64,000 nucleotides of DNA from an uncultured Ruminococcus sp. (lineage in GTDB: Bacteria; Bacillota; Clostridia; Oscillospirales; Acutalibacteraceae), in NCBI GenBank assembly GCA_902794395.1, contig CADBHB010000005.1:154723-218722 (forward strand), in the 5' to 3' direction. Position numbers and translations under genes: made by a program. Shown here piece by piece: positions 1 to 8,102 of this stretch; position 1 is the first letter of the stretch; each line of letters begins with the position of its first letter. The notes beneath the pieces are model-generated. The model did not search any database, was not told where the DNA came from, and saw only the letters and a program-made list of their open reading frames with translations.

Positions 1-2783
1 CGGAACACCTTGCCGCCGGTTTTGTAGTCGATGACACGCAAAAAGGTGTCGTTTTGGGTTTTCATTATATCCACCCTGTCAACGCTGCCGCAAACGGCTA
101 TGCTTTGACCCGTGGGCAGCTTTAGGGTGTACGCAGGGATGTCCCTGCCGATTTTAAGCTCGCAGTCGGCTACCTCAAAATCGCTCTGCCCCAGCTCCTC
201 AATGATGTGCGACAGCAAAAGCCTTACGTTGGCGCAAAACACCTCAAGGCGGTAGAGGAAGGAGGGCGATTTGTCGTCGCTGCCGCCGAGATAGCCCTCG
301 AGGTAGGCGGCGACCGTGTCGCGGACAAAGGCGGCTGTCTCCTCGTCTGACAGAGCGGTATACTCCTCCTTGGTATACCTTGTGAAAAACTGCTCGAGCA
401 CATGGTGCACCAGCGTGCCGTATTCCATGGGGTCTATCTCAGCCCTGCGGCGCTCGCGGATTCCCAAGCCGTAGGTACAGAAGTACGAGAAGCGGCACTT
501 GCCGAACTTTTCCACCTGCGAGGCTGAAACGGTGAGGTCCTCGCCGAAGAGCAGGCGGGCGTTTTGAGGGTCCTCTATCCTGAACGGCGCGCGCTCCAGG
601 GCGCGCTTGACCGCCTTTACGCCCTGAGCGTAGCGGGCGTCCTCGGCAAAAAATCCGTCTAAGCCCCTCAGCCGCGACTGACCGTCCGACAGCGAGCGCG
701 CGTACTCCTCAAAGGCGGGCTGCAGCGCGGTCATGGCGTCGGCACGGCTGTCGTAGTCGTTCTTGTCGCGCAGGGTGATACGCGGAAAGACCTTTATTAT
801 CTCGGAGAATATCTCGGAGGGCTTGAGGCGCGCGCCCTGAGGGTCTACGGCAGGGCAGCTTGCGAACAGGTAACGCGAGGGCGCGGCAACGGCGCAGTAC
901 GCCATGAAGGTCTCGAGGTTGGCTATGTAGGAGAAGTCGTCGCTTATGGGGACGTCGTTTAGCAAAAGCTGCTTTATCTCATAGTCGGAAAACAGCCCCG
1001 AGGTGCGCGGTACCGCCGGAAACACGCCGTCGGCGCAGCCGATGAGGAACGCCGCGCTCTGCTGACTGCCGCGCACGCGCTGAGCGGTGGTGACGGTGAC
1101 GCAGTCAAGGGTCTGAGGAATACGGGAAAATTCTATATTGGAAATTTGAATGGAGAGCAGCTCATAGTACCTCGCGGCGGAAAGCCTGCGCTCTCCCACT
1201 GCCGCGACGGTCTTGTCCAAAACATCCATAAGCAGCGCCCACACACGTATCTGCTCGGCGCCCAAGCCCTTTTCCTCGCCCAAGTCCAGCTCGTCGTACA
1301 GCGCAGACAGGGCGTCGGGCACGCCGAAGGTCTCCAGCAGGTCGTAGAGCGCCTTTGTGATCTCTCTGCCGGTTTTGTCCGCGATAAGCTCGCGGAAGGC
1401 GACAAGCGGCTCCATGACTCCCCTTCTGACGCTCTCGGCGGTTTTCAGGGCAGCGGCGTCGCGGTCGCTGAGCTTATCGGAATAGCCCGAGGGATTGCGC
1501 GTGAACGGCTCTGTGAGCCGCCTGCCGCTGAGGTTCCAGACATAGAGGTAGTTTTCAAAGGTGCTTATTTCTTTTTCAGAAAATTGAGTCAAGCCGGTTT
1601 TGAGCAGCGACAGCACGTCACCGCGCTGAAAGCTGTCGGTGACGCAGCGAAACACCGCGTTGATGAGCCGCGCGGCGGGCTTGACGCCGATGTCGCTGTG
1701 AGCGTCGGTAAAAAACGGTATTCCGTACTTTTCAAGCGTTACGTCCAGCACCCCGCGGTAGGAGCCGAGGTCGCGGCAGATAACGGAAATATCGCGGTAG
1801 CGCAGCCCCTTTTTCAGCACCAGCTCCCTTATGCGGCGGGCGACGAAGGCGCACTCGTCGTATATGTCGGAGGCGCTGTACAGGACTATGTCCTCTGCTT
1901 CTTTTTCGCTTTGGTGCGGCTCTCTGCGGAACACGTTTTGCTCCAGCAGCGCAAGCTCCCCGCTGTCGAAGCGTAAGGGTCGGTCGAGGATGAGGGGCGG
2001 CTTTATTTCGACAAAATCTCGCTTGGCAAGGCTTAAAAGCTGCTTGTACGTGGCGCGCGAAACCTTGAACACGTCCTCGCTTTCGCTGCCGAAGGGGTCG
2101 AGCGTGAGCGCGACCGTCACCGCGCGGCAGCGGTTGAGGAGGATGCGGAGAATATCGAGCTGGGCGGCGGTGAAGCCGCTGAAGGAGTCGACAAACAGCA
2201 CGCGGTTTTTGAAGATGTCCTCGTTTTCGTAAAGAATTGTTTTCAGCCGCGCGAGGTCATCGAGCGGGTCGATGTAGCTTTGCGCGAGCAGGGCTTCAAA
2301 GGTATCGAGCGCCAGCGCGGTCTCTTTGAGCTTGAGGCTGAGGGTCTGGTCGCCTATGCTTTCGGCGGCAAGGCGCAGCCTTTCGGTGGAGATACCGCTC
2401 TTTTTGCACTCGGACAAAGTGCCCAGCAGCATATCCGAGACCGCGCGGCTGCGCTTTGACTTGAGCAGGGTAAGACTGTCGCCCAGCTCCTCAAGGGCTA
2501 TGTTCATAAGCACCGCGCGCGTGCCGTTGTCTATCACGTTCTGCCGCACGCTGCGCGTTTCGCGAAAGACATGGCGGCACATGCCGTCAAAGCCGAAGAC
2601 CTCCACCTGTCTACTCGCACGCGCGCCCAGGATGCCCAGCAGGGCTTTTTCGGTTTCAAAGCTGCTCTGGTCGGGGACGAGCACAAGCACTTCCTCTTCC
2701 CCGTTTTTTACCCGCGCCTTTATTCTTTCAAAGAGAGCGGCGGTTTTGCCCGTGCCGCCGGTACCCAAAACAAATTGAAGCAT
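1..2783 (-). CDS. addB: ATP-dependent helicase/nuclease subunit B (AddB), C-terminus cut by window edge
   Basis: About 927 residues are visible and the stop lies beyond position 1. The start is the ATG at 2783, preceded by a GAGGTG ribosome site. The N-terminus has a P-loop (GTGGTGKT, residues 7-14). The visible C-terminus has the RecB-type nuclease signatures: a Cys-containing CRFSYFCTYGLG stretch that would contribute to the AddB Fe-S site, GTLVHHVLEQFF, and DRVDIMK followed by IDYKTGG. In this family AddB pairs with AddA to process double-strand breaks for RecA loading; addA would be expected just outside the window. It is the last visible gene of the leftward group and lies downstream of spoIIR. 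Identification rests on reading the translated motifs. Confidence 0.9.
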   Translation of the reverse strand, partial: MLQFVLGTGGTGKTAALFERIKARVKNGEEEVLVLVPDQSSFETEKALLGILGARASRQVEVFGFDGMCRHVFRETRSVRQNVIDNGTRAVLMNIALEELGDSLTLLKSKRSRAVSDMLLGTLSECKKSGISTERLRLAAESIGDQTLSLKLKETALALDTFEALLAQSYIDPLDDLARLKTILYENEDIFKNRVLFVDSFSGFTAAQLDILRILLNRCRAVTVALTLDPFGSESEDVFKVSRATYKQLLSLAKRDFVEIKPPLILDRPLRFDSGELALLEQNVFRREPHQSEKEAEDIVLYSASDIYDECAFVARRIRELVLKKGLRYRDISVICRDLGSYRGVLDVTLEKYGIPFFTDAHSDIGVKPAARLINAVFRCVTDSFQRGDVLSLLKTGLTQFSEKEISTFENYLYVWNLSGRRLTEPFTRNPSGYSDKLSDRDAAALKTAESVRRGVMEPLVAFRELIADKTGREITKALYDLLETFGVPDALSALYDELDLGEEKGLGAEQIRVWALLMDVLDKTVAAVGERRLSAARYYELLSIQISNIEFSRIPQTLDCVTVTTAQRVRGSQQSAAFLIGCADGVFPAVPRTSGLFSDYEIKQLLLNDVPISDDFSYIANLETFMAYCAVAAPSRYLFASCPAVDPQGARLKPSEIFSEIIKVFPRITLRDKNDYDSRADAMTALQPAFEEYARSLSDGQSRLRGLDGFFAEDARYAQGVKAVKRALERAPFRIEDPQNARLLFGEDLTVSASQVEKFGKCRFSYFCTYGLGIRERRRAEIDPMEYGTLVHHVLEQFFTRYTKEEYTALSDEETAAFVRDTVAAYLEGYLGGSDDKSPSFLYRLEVFCANVRLLLSHIIEELGQSDFEVADCELKIGRDIPAYTLKLPTGQSIAVCGSVDRVDIMKTQNDTFLRVIDYKTGGKVF

Positions 2784-2844
2784 AACAACACCTCGTTTTT
2801 TTCATGCCTACATTATACCGCAAACAGTGGGACAAAAAAAGGAC

Positions 2845-3435
2845 TTAGGAGAATGAACGACGGATTTTTTGAAATAATTCCACAAGATAGAACTTGTATT
2901 CGCGCTTTTCCTCCCTTACAACGCGGTACTCGCTGTCGGAAAACACCTCGCGCGCCCTTTTGTCGGGCTGAGCGCCGACGCAGAGCGAGGGAAACATAAC
3001 GCACCACCAGTTGTGTCCGCGACCGGCTCCGATGGTGATGCGCAGAGCGTCGTAATCGCCCGCGGGCAGGGTGTAGTCGTCATAGTGACGGGTGGTAAAA
3101 AACATCCTGCACACCTCAGCCTTTACGGGATAAGAGTAACCGCGCGCGGCGACCTCGGCGGCGGCTGTGTCGGCTATCTCCTGCAGCCGCGCCTTTGTCA
3201 GCTGCTCAGCCTCCTCCACGGAGGCCGCCCGAGAGTATAGCTCACGGGTGTATTCGAGCACCCTGTCGCGCACCCGCAGCTTCAGCTCCTGGTCGTCAGG
3301 GCTGTCGGACGCGGCGATTATGTGCAGGCGGAACACCTTGTCGGGGATGTCGGCGCAGGCAGCCCTGAACGGAAGCATGGAAAACACGACGGTGAGCACG
3401 AACGCCACGCAAGCGGCTTTTACAAATAATTTCAA
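2845..3435 (-). CDS. spoIIR: Stage II sporulation protein R (SpoIIR)
   Basis: The 196-residue protein has an N-terminal hydrophobic signal segment (about residues 5-28), then the conserved RLHIIAASDSPDDQELKLRVRD block and a C-terminal NWWCVMFPSLC motif typical of SpoIIR. In Bacillus, SpoIIR is made in the forespore under sigma-F and secreted to trigger SpoIIGA-dependent processing of pro-sigma-E in the mother cell. The only start that keeps the signal segment is a TTG at 3435, about 8 bases after AGGCAGG. That ribosome site is the 3' arm of the hairpin ending the upstream ispE gene. The usual family length is somewhat over 200 residues, so this copy is about normal. Confidence 0.9.
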   Translation of the reverse strand: MKLFVKAACVAFVLTVVFSMLPFRAACADIPDKVFRLHIIAASDSPDDQELKLRVRDRVLEYTRELYSRAASVEEAEQLTKARLQEIADTAAAEVAARGYSYPVKAEVCRMFFTTRHYDDYTLPAGDYDALRITIGAGRGHNWWCVMFPSLCVGAQPDKRAREVFSDSEYRVVREEKREYKFYLVELFQKIRRSFS

Positions 3436-3437
3436 AC

Positions 3438-3482
3438 AAAAAACCTGCCTTTCATTCTTTATCAGAATTATGGGCAGGTTTT
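3438..3482 (-). terminator. Intrinsic terminator after ispE
   Basis: On the minus strand AAAACCTGCC pairs with GGCAGGTTTT around a loop of about 23 bases, followed by a T run. It sits 7 bases past the ispE stop and immediately before the TTG start of spoIIR, so its 3' arm doubles as the spoIIR ribosome site. Confidence 0.7.
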
Positions 3483-3488
3483 AAACTT

Positions 3489-4358
3489 TTAAACGATGGC
3501 GCAGCCCTCTTTTACGGGCTGACAAAGGAAGGTCTCGGGAAAGGCGGCTTTAAGCAGGTCAAAGCACTTTTGCGCCCTGCGCTCGGAGGTGAACACCCCG
3601 AACACCGCGGAGCCTGAGCCGCTCATGCCCGCGCCGCTCGCCTTGGAGTCGAGCATTTGCTTTTTGATATGGTTGACCTCGGGTATTTGCAGCGCAAGCT
3701 CGAAGTCGTTGAAGATGGTAGAGGTTATCATAAACAGGTCGCGGCTGTACAGCGCCTTTACCATTTCGTCGGTATAGCAGGGGTGCTTTGCCAGCGCGTC
3801 CACCTTTTGATACGCCTCGGCGGTGGAGACGCTGACGGTGTCGGGCTTGCAGATCACCAGCCAGACGCCGTGAAAAGCGGGCAGCCGACGCATTTTTTCG
3901 CCGATGCCGGTACACAGCCGCGTGCCGCCCTCGATGCAGAAGGGCACGTCCGCCCCGACCTTGGCGCCGATGGCGGAAAGCTCGGCGGGCGTAAGCTTGG
4001 CGTCAAACATGAAGTTGAGTCCCACTATTACCGCGGCGCCGTCGGCGCTGCCGCCCGCAAGCCCCGCCTGAGTGGGGATAGCCTTTTTAATATCTATATG
4101 TACGCCCGACACGGGCAGGCGGCAGTGCTCAAAAAAGCGGTACGCCGCCTTGGCGCAGATGTTTCGGTCGTCGCAGGGCACGCCCTCGCGGTCGCAGGAA
4201 ACAGTCACACTTTGGCTGTCGTTTTGCGTCAGGGTGATCTCGTCAAAGAGGTCAACGGTCTGCATAACGGTGGACAGCTCGTGGTAGCCGTCCGGACGCT
4301 TGCCCAGCACATCGAGCGACAGGTTGATTTTAGCGGGTGCTTTCAGCTTGACTTCCAT
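3489..4358 (-). CDS. ispE: 4-diphosphocytidyl-2-C-methyl-D-erythritol kinase (IspE)
   Basis: This 289-residue GHMP-family kinase phosphorylates CDP-methylerythritol in the MEP isoprenoid pathway, in the cytosol. The start KAPAKINLSLDVLGKRPDGYHEL is diagnostic (MEVKLKAPAKINLSLDV opening, then RPDGYHEL). The ATP loop is PTQAGLAGGSADGAA (about residues 92-106), and the C-terminal GHMP motif is SGAGMSGSGSAVFG (about 240-253). Length is normal for IspE. Its start overlaps the end of the upstream aminotransferase gene by 29 bases, suggesting translational coupling. The pathway's last enzyme, IspH, is encoded at 43-45 kb. Confidence 0.95.
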   Translation of the reverse strand: MEVKLKAPAKINLSLDVLGKRPDGYHELSTVMQTVDLFDEITLTQNDSQSVTVSCDREGVPCDDRNICAKAAYRFFEHCRLPVSGVHIDIKKAIPTQAGLAGGSADGAAVIVGLNFMFDAKLTPAELSAIGAKVGADVPFCIEGGTRLCTGIGEKMRRLPAFHGVWLVICKPDTVSVSTAEAYQKVDALAKHPCYTDEMVKALYSRDLFMITSTIFNDFELALQIPEVNHIKKQMLDSKASGAGMSGSGSAVFGVFTSERRAQKCFDLLKAAFPETFLCQPVKEGCAIV

Positions 4359-5529
4359 CGTTGAGCTCTCCTATAAATTCTTTTATGCGCTTGAGCGCCA
4401 CCTGAAGATGCTTTAGCGAGTAAGAATAGGACACCCTTACGAAGCCCTCGCCGCATTCGCCGAAGGCGTTGCCCGGCACTACGGCAACGTGCTTTTCCAT
4501 TATCAGGCGGGTGCAGAACTCCTCGGAGCTAAGCCCCGTAGACTCGATGCAGGGGAAAACATAGAAGGCGCCCAGCGGCTCAAAGCAGTGCAGCCCCATC
4601 TCGTTGAAGCTGTCTACCACCAGGCGGCGGCGCATGTCATACTCGTCGCGCATGCGGTTGACGTCGCGGTCGCCGTTGCGCAGCGCCTCGATGGCGGCGT
4701 ACTGTGCGGTGGTGGGCGCGGACATTATGCCGTACTGGTGCAGCTTGGTCATCTGCTCGATGACGGGGGCGGGACCCAGCGCGTAGCCCAGGCGCCAGCC
4801 GGTCATAGCGTACGACTTTGAAAAGCCGTTGATGACCACGGTGCGCTCGTACATGCCGTCTATTGAGGCGATGGAAACGTGGTTGAGCTCGCCGTAGGTC
4901 AGCTCGCAGTATATCTCGTCGGAGAGCACCATAAGGTCGTGGCGCTTCACCACCTCGGCTATCTCCTCAAGGTCGCTTCGCTCCATAATGGCGCCGGTGG
5001 GGTTGTTTGGGAAGGGCAGCACCAGCAGCTTTGTCCTCGGGGTGATAGCCGCCTCAAGGTCTTGCGCCTTTAGCCGGAAGTTGTCCTTGTTTTTGGTGTT
5101 GATGTTAACGGGTGTGCCGCCCGCCATTACGCAGAGCGGGTTGTAGCAGACAAATGCGGGCTGAGGGATGATGACCTCGTCGCCCTCCTCGACCAGCGTG
5201 CGAAAGGCGAGGTCGATAGCCTCGCTGCCGCCCACGGTCACAAGCGTCTGCTCGGATGGGCTGTATGTAAGCGAAAACCGTCTTTTGTAGTATTCGGTGA
5301 TCTCGATGAGCAAATCGGAAAAGCCGCGGTTGGGCGAGTACCAGGTCCTGCCCTTCTCAAGGCTGCGGATGCCCTCGTCGCGGATATGCCAGGGGGTCTG
5401 GAAATCGGGTTCGCCGATGCTCAGGGAGATAACATGGTCCATCTCGTTGGCTATGTCAAAAAACTTCCTTATGCCCGACGGGCGCAGCGAACGTATGCTG
5501 CTGTTGAGGAATTTATTGTAATCTATCAC
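4330..5529 (-). CDS. Pyridoxal-phosphate aminotransferase, class I/II (aspartate/aromatic type)
   Basis: The 399-residue fold-type I aminotransferase carries the PLP lysine in NGFSKSYAMTGWRLGYA (about residues 233-249), the FPNNPTGA motif (about 173-180), DEIYCEL (about 203-209) and a C-terminal RVSYSYS with the substrate-carboxylate arginine. Such enzymes move amino groups between amino acids and 2-oxo acids; the exact substrate cannot be read from sequence. It starts inside the last codons of the upstream Lrp-type regulator (ATGA overlap). This gene order resembles the Bacillus patA/alaT-type pairs in which the regulator controls the aminotransferase. An aspartate or alanine aminotransferase role is an inference. 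Confidence 0.85.
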   Translation of the reverse strand: MIDYNKFLNSSIRSLRPSGIRKFFDIANEMDHVISLSIGEPDFQTPWHIRDEGIRSLEKGRTWYSPNRGFSDLLIEITEYYKRRFSLTYSPSEQTLVTVGGSEAIDLAFRTLVEEGDEVIIPQPAFVCYNPLCVMAGGTPVNINTKNKDNFRLKAQDLEAAITPRTKLLVLPFPNNPTGAIMERSDLEEIAEVVKRHDLMVLSDEIYCELTYGELNHVSIASIDGMYERTVVINGFSKSYAMTGWRLGYALGPAPVIEQMTKLHQYGIMSAPTTAQYAAIEALRNGDRDVNRMRDEYDMRRRLVVDSFNEMGLHCFEPLGAFYVFPCIESTGLSSEEFCTRLIMEKHVAVVPGNAFGECGEGFVRVSYSYSLKHLQVALKRIKEFIGELNDGSQAESTR

Positions 5530-6008
5530 AGAATTAAGCTCCTCTCGTCCTTTTCGACGTCGCCGTCGGTGAGCACCATGCCCCTGTCCTTGTAGCGGCG
5601 CATAATGAAGTGGGTGCCGGTGGAGACCACGCCGTCGATGGTGGACAGCTTTTTGGCTACGAACATGGCTATATCCTGCATAGTCTGTCCGCGAACGATG
5701 AGCGCGAAGTCATACACGCCCGCCATAAGATAAACCGACTCCACCTCGTCAAAAGCCATGCACAGCTCAGCCATCTCGTCAAAGCCGGTCTCCTTTTTGG
5801 GGGTGACCTTAAGCTCGATGAGCGCCTCAACGAAGCTGTCGTCCATCTCCTCCCAGTTGACTACCGCCTGATAGCCCTTGATGATGCCGCGGGCTTCGTA
5901 CTCTTTGATCTGCGCCGCGATATAATCCTCCGGCTCGCCGAGCATAGCCGCCAGCTCCGCGGTGGAAAAGTTAGAATTGGTGCATAAAAGCTTAAGCAGT
6001 TTATCCAT
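5526..6008 (-). CDS. Lrp/AsnC family transcriptional regulator
   Basis: The 160-residue protein has an N-terminal winged-helix domain (MDKLLKLLCTNSNFSTAELAAML, then EDYIAAQIKEYEARGIIKGYQAVVNW) followed by an AsnC ligand-binding (RAM) domain ending in ...YDFALIVRGQTMQDIAMFV and STIDGVVSTGTHFIMRRYKD. Family members form octamers that sense amino acids. The start follows GGAGGTATATTT. The stop overlaps the start of the aminotransferase gene by four bases, so the regulator and the enzyme are co-transcribed. That makes the enzyme or its amino acid the probable regulatory target. Confidence 0.9.
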   Translation of the reverse strand: MDKLLKLLCTNSNFSTAELAAMLGEPEDYIAAQIKEYEARGIIKGYQAVVNWEEMDDSFVEALIELKVTPKKETGFDEMAELCMAFDEVESVYLMAGVYDFALIVRGQTMQDIAMFVAKKLSTIDGVVSTGTHFIMRRYKDRGMVLTDGDVEKDERSLIL

Positions 6009-6063
6009 AAATATACCTCCGTATCAGTTGTTGTTTTTGTACGCAAACGGGCAGCGCCCAAAA

Positions 6064-6552
6064 CTATCCCCCGGCTTTGAGCAGGACGGGCTTTTCCACG
6101 GTGTTTATCAAATTGACGCACACCGAGGTCATCAGACAGTAAAGCTCGTTTTCGGGGCGGTAGTACTCCAGCGTGCAGTAGCCCGCGTGCCGCCTGTGGT
6201 TGAGGATAACGGTTTTGTCAACGTCGATAACGGTGAAATTCCTGTCGGCTATATTGCCCAGGATGTGCCAGTTGTTGCCGTAATAAAACGAATAGATACC
6301 GCGTTTTGTCGCAAGGAGCACCAGCGTTATATGCTGCTTGCCGACGCGCAGCACAAAGGCGCTGGCGCCGCCCACGGGAAAGCGGCGTATTTTTGCCGCG
6401 ACCTCTCCCTGAGGCGTGCGCACGGCAAGGTTGAGCTTTGCGGAAAGCTTTGTCCTCTCGCTGCAAACGCTGTATTTTTCGCTGCCGCTCTCGTTAAAGG
6501 CGACAAAGCGGATGTCATCCGCCGAAACGTCACGTTTTAAATGAAGTTTCAT
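6064..6552 (-). CDS. Hypothetical beta-rich protein, possibly tubby/LURP-one-like
   Basis: The 162-residue protein starts at the ATG at 6552, which follows CAGGTGATAGG; the longer reading upstream runs through the promoter and is unlikely. There is no signal peptide or membrane span. The protein alternates short beta-type stretches (KIRRFPVGG, FVLRVGKQHITLVLL, IYSFYYGNNWHILGNI, FTVIDVDKTVILNH, YCLMTSVCVNLI). The pattern of a core strand motif, a central helix-like turn and repeated strands loosely resembles the LURP-one/scramblase fold, but this is only an impression. It has its own promoter with a striking inverted repeat and lies 55 bases before the Lrp regulator. Confidence 0.6.
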   Translation of the reverse strand: MKLHLKRDVSADDIRFVAFNESGSEKYSVCSERTKLSAKLNLAVRTPQGEVAAKIRRFPVGGASAFVLRVGKQHITLVLLATKRGIYSFYYGNNWHILGNIADRNFTVIDVDKTVILNHRRHAGYCTLEYYRPENELYCLMTSVCVNLINTVEKPVLLKAGG

Positions 6553-6571
6553 CCCTATCACCTGAAAAAAG

Positions 6572-6636
6572 AATAACCACAGGCACACAAAACGTATACC
6601 TATGGTTATTATACACCATTTCGGAAATATATACAA
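6572..6636 (-). promoter_or_regulatory. Promoter with overlapping inverted repeat upstream of the 162-residue gene
   Basis: On the minus strand TTGTAT (6631-6636) and TATAAT (6608-6613) are 17 bases apart. An inverted repeat, AATAACCATAGG / CCTGTGGTTATT (6599-6610 and 6572-6583), begins within the -10 box and ends just before the ribosome site, with a short T run after it. It could be an operator that covers the start site or a leader hairpin. Confidence 0.6.
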
Positions 6637-6701
6637 GAGAAAGTTTTTTTAGCCGAAAGCCTTGGGCGGGCTTTGCCGCGCCGCTTTTACGCCCGGCTTT
6701 T

Positions 6702-7388
6702 TCAGTCACCGCCGAATACCGAGGTCACGGTTTTGAACATCAGCTTTATGTCGGAGCGGAAGCCGAAGTTTTTGGTGTAGTCGAGGTTGTACTTCATTTT
6801 TTCGGGCAGCACCTTGCCGATATACACCTCGTCGGCATTTTCCGCAGAAGCCAAAAGCTTTTCCTCGTCCTTGTATTTTATAGACGCCGGAGAGGTTATG
6901 CCCGCAGGCAGCAGCAGCGTGGCGTAATACTCGTCCTCGTAGCGCTCAACGTACCTCGGCACCTCGGGGCGCGTGCCCACGAACGACATGCTGCCCGAGA
7001 GCACGTTGAACACCTGCGGCAGCTCGTCCAGGCGGTACTTGCGCAGCACCCTGCCCACCTTGAACACGCGGGCGTCGTTTTCGGTGGTGACCTGCGTGCC
7101 CAGCGCCTCGGCGTTCTCGACCATGGTGCGGAACTTTATTATTTTGAACCTGCGCCCGTAGGTGGTTACACGCTCCTGCAGGAAAAACACATGCCCCTTT
7201 GACGAGCATTTTATCATAACGGAAATGACGATTATGGGTATTATCAAAAACACCAGCATGATGACCGAAACAAAGATGTCAAAGACACGCTTTATAACAC
7301 GGCTGCCGTTCTTCCTGCTGAGCAGCTCGTAGTAGGGACGCACGGCATCGTTTTGAAATTCCTTGGGTAATTTTTCAAACGCCTTCAT
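6702..7388 (-). CDS. Bacterial sugar transferase (polyprenyl-phosphate glycosyl-1-phosphate transferase)
   Basis: The 228-residue protein is the short, single-span form of the family. It has one hydrophobic segment (VFDIFVSVIMLVFLIIPIIVI, about residues 36-56) and the catalytic core with ERVTTYGRRFKIIKFRTMVENAE, RVLRKYRLDELPQVFNVL and FVGTRPEVPRYVE. These enzymes transfer sugar-1-phosphate from a nucleotide sugar to undecaprenyl phosphate, starting capsule, exopolysaccharide or glycan synthesis at the membrane. RxDELPQ and the GxRPE-type motif mark the active site. No other polysaccharide genes are adjacent on this strand, but a membrane glycosyltransferase lies at 9.1-10.9 kb. Confidence 0.9.
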   Translation of the reverse strand: MKAFEKLPKEFQNDAVRPYYELLSRKNGSRVIKRVFDIFVSVIMLVFLIIPIIVISVMIKCSSKGHVFFLQERVTTYGRRFKIIKFRTMVENAEALGTQVTTENDARVFKVGRVLRKYRLDELPQVFNVLSGSMSFVGTRPEVPRYVERYEDEYYATLLLPAGITSPASIKYKDEEKLLASAENADEVYIGKVLPEKMKYNLDYTKNFGFRSDIKLMFKTVTSVFGGD

Positions 7389-7436
7389 GGAAATTCTCCT
7401 TACGGGATCGTGATATTATCGTGGTTTTACGTTTGC

Positions 7437-7465
7437 ATTATAGCGCTTTTGGGCGGCTTTTTCAA
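7437..7465 (-). promoter_or_regulatory. Sigma-A-type promoter for the sugar transferase
   Basis: TTGAAA (7460-7465) and TATAAT (7437-7442) on the minus strand are separated by 17 bases, about 50 bases upstream of the sugar transferase ATG. Confidence 0.65.
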
Positions 7466-7497
7466 GATAAATTGCAAAAGCTTTACCATTTACGGCA

Positions 7498-7598
7498 TAA
7501 CGTAAAAACCGACGGGTGCAATCCGTCGGTTTTTAGGTAATTTTATGGAGTAATCAAGCACATAGAAAGGAAATCATTTTCAACATCTTTTTATCACT
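7498..7598 (-). ncRNA. Candidate small RNA (promoter-to-terminator unit of about 100 bases)
   Basis: A consensus minus-strand promoter (7605-7633) is followed after about 70 bases by a clean hairpin, ACCGACGG / CCGTCGGT (7508-7515 and 7523-7530), flanked by an A run and a T run. It therefore works as an intrinsic terminator in either direction. Nothing in between looks like a real gene; an 11-codon ATG reading has no ribosome site. The downstream sugar transferase has its own promoter beyond the terminator. I do not recognise the RNA; it could be a free small RNA or an attenuated leader. Confidence 0.45.
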
Positions 7599-7604
7599 GT
7601 CCAC

Positions 7605-7633
7605 ATTATATCATAAGTGTTGTGAGTTGTCAA
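7605..7633 (-). promoter_or_regulatory. Strong sigma-A-type promoter for the candidate small RNA
   Basis: Perfect TTGACA (7628-7633) and TATAAT (7605-7610) boxes with a 17-base spacer on the minus strand, in an AT-rich island. Transcription would start near 7598. Confidence 0.65.
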
Positions 7634-7691
7634 CAGTTTTTTAAAATATTTTTATAAATTTATATAATTTTTAATCCGTGCCCAAAAACCC

Positions 7692-7720
7692 TTGACTTCG
7701 CGGACAAAACAATGTAAAAT
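7692..7720 (+). promoter_or_regulatory. Promoter of the likely 6S RNA
   Basis: TTGACT (7692-7697) and TAAAAT (7715-7720) are 17 bases apart, with transcription expected to start near 7727. It is back to back with the minus-strand small-RNA promoter at 7605-7633. Confidence 0.65.
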
Positions 7721-7727
7721 TATATAT

Positions 7728-7908
7728 AAGAAAAGGGTCGGTCAATTGCCTGCCCGATGCGTGAATGATTTTAAAATAACCCTACAACTCTTAAATCGGG
7801 AGCTTGGCTCTTCGAGTGGTGTGCAGACCTCCCGCTTTTCGGAAGAAGGGAGCCTGAAGCTTGAAGGCGGGCACCCACCTGTTCTATTCGTAGGCAGGTT
7901 ATTTATCT
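7728..7908 (+). ncRNA. ssrS: Likely 6S RNA
   Basis: About 180 bases lie between a sigma-A promoter and a terminator, with no coding potential. The 5' CCTGCC (7749-7755) can pair with GGCAGG near the 3' end (7893-7899), giving the closing stem. The interior is an interrupted long hairpin with a GGGAGC...CCTCCC-type apical part. The 3' part contains GGGCACCCACCT (7869-7880), a segment I associate with Gram-positive 6S RNAs. 6S RNA mimics an open promoter and binds sigma-A RNA polymerase in stationary phase. Identification is from motif memory and the long-hairpin shape, not from a covariance search. Confidence 0.72.
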
Positions 7909-7919
7909 AAATCATACGG

Positions 7920-7975
7920 TCGGGCGGGTATTTTTGCGCTTTCCGCAGGAAAACGCGACCCGCCGATCTTTTTGC
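7920..7975 (+). terminator. Terminator after the likely 6S RNA
   Basis: GCGGGT (7924-7929) pairs with ACCCGC (7957-7963 region) around an inner GCG/CGC hairpin. An ATCTTTTT tail follows. Confidence 0.6.
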
Positions 7976-8102
7976 ATTGGTATAATTACGTCAGCCCGAA
8001 CAGGCCGGCACCCGCCGGTCGATCGCTCAGGCAGGCGAAAATCTCACCGCGCGTACCGCCGGCCCGAGCTTTGCGGTATTGCGTTGATATAGGAGCAGTT
8101 AT

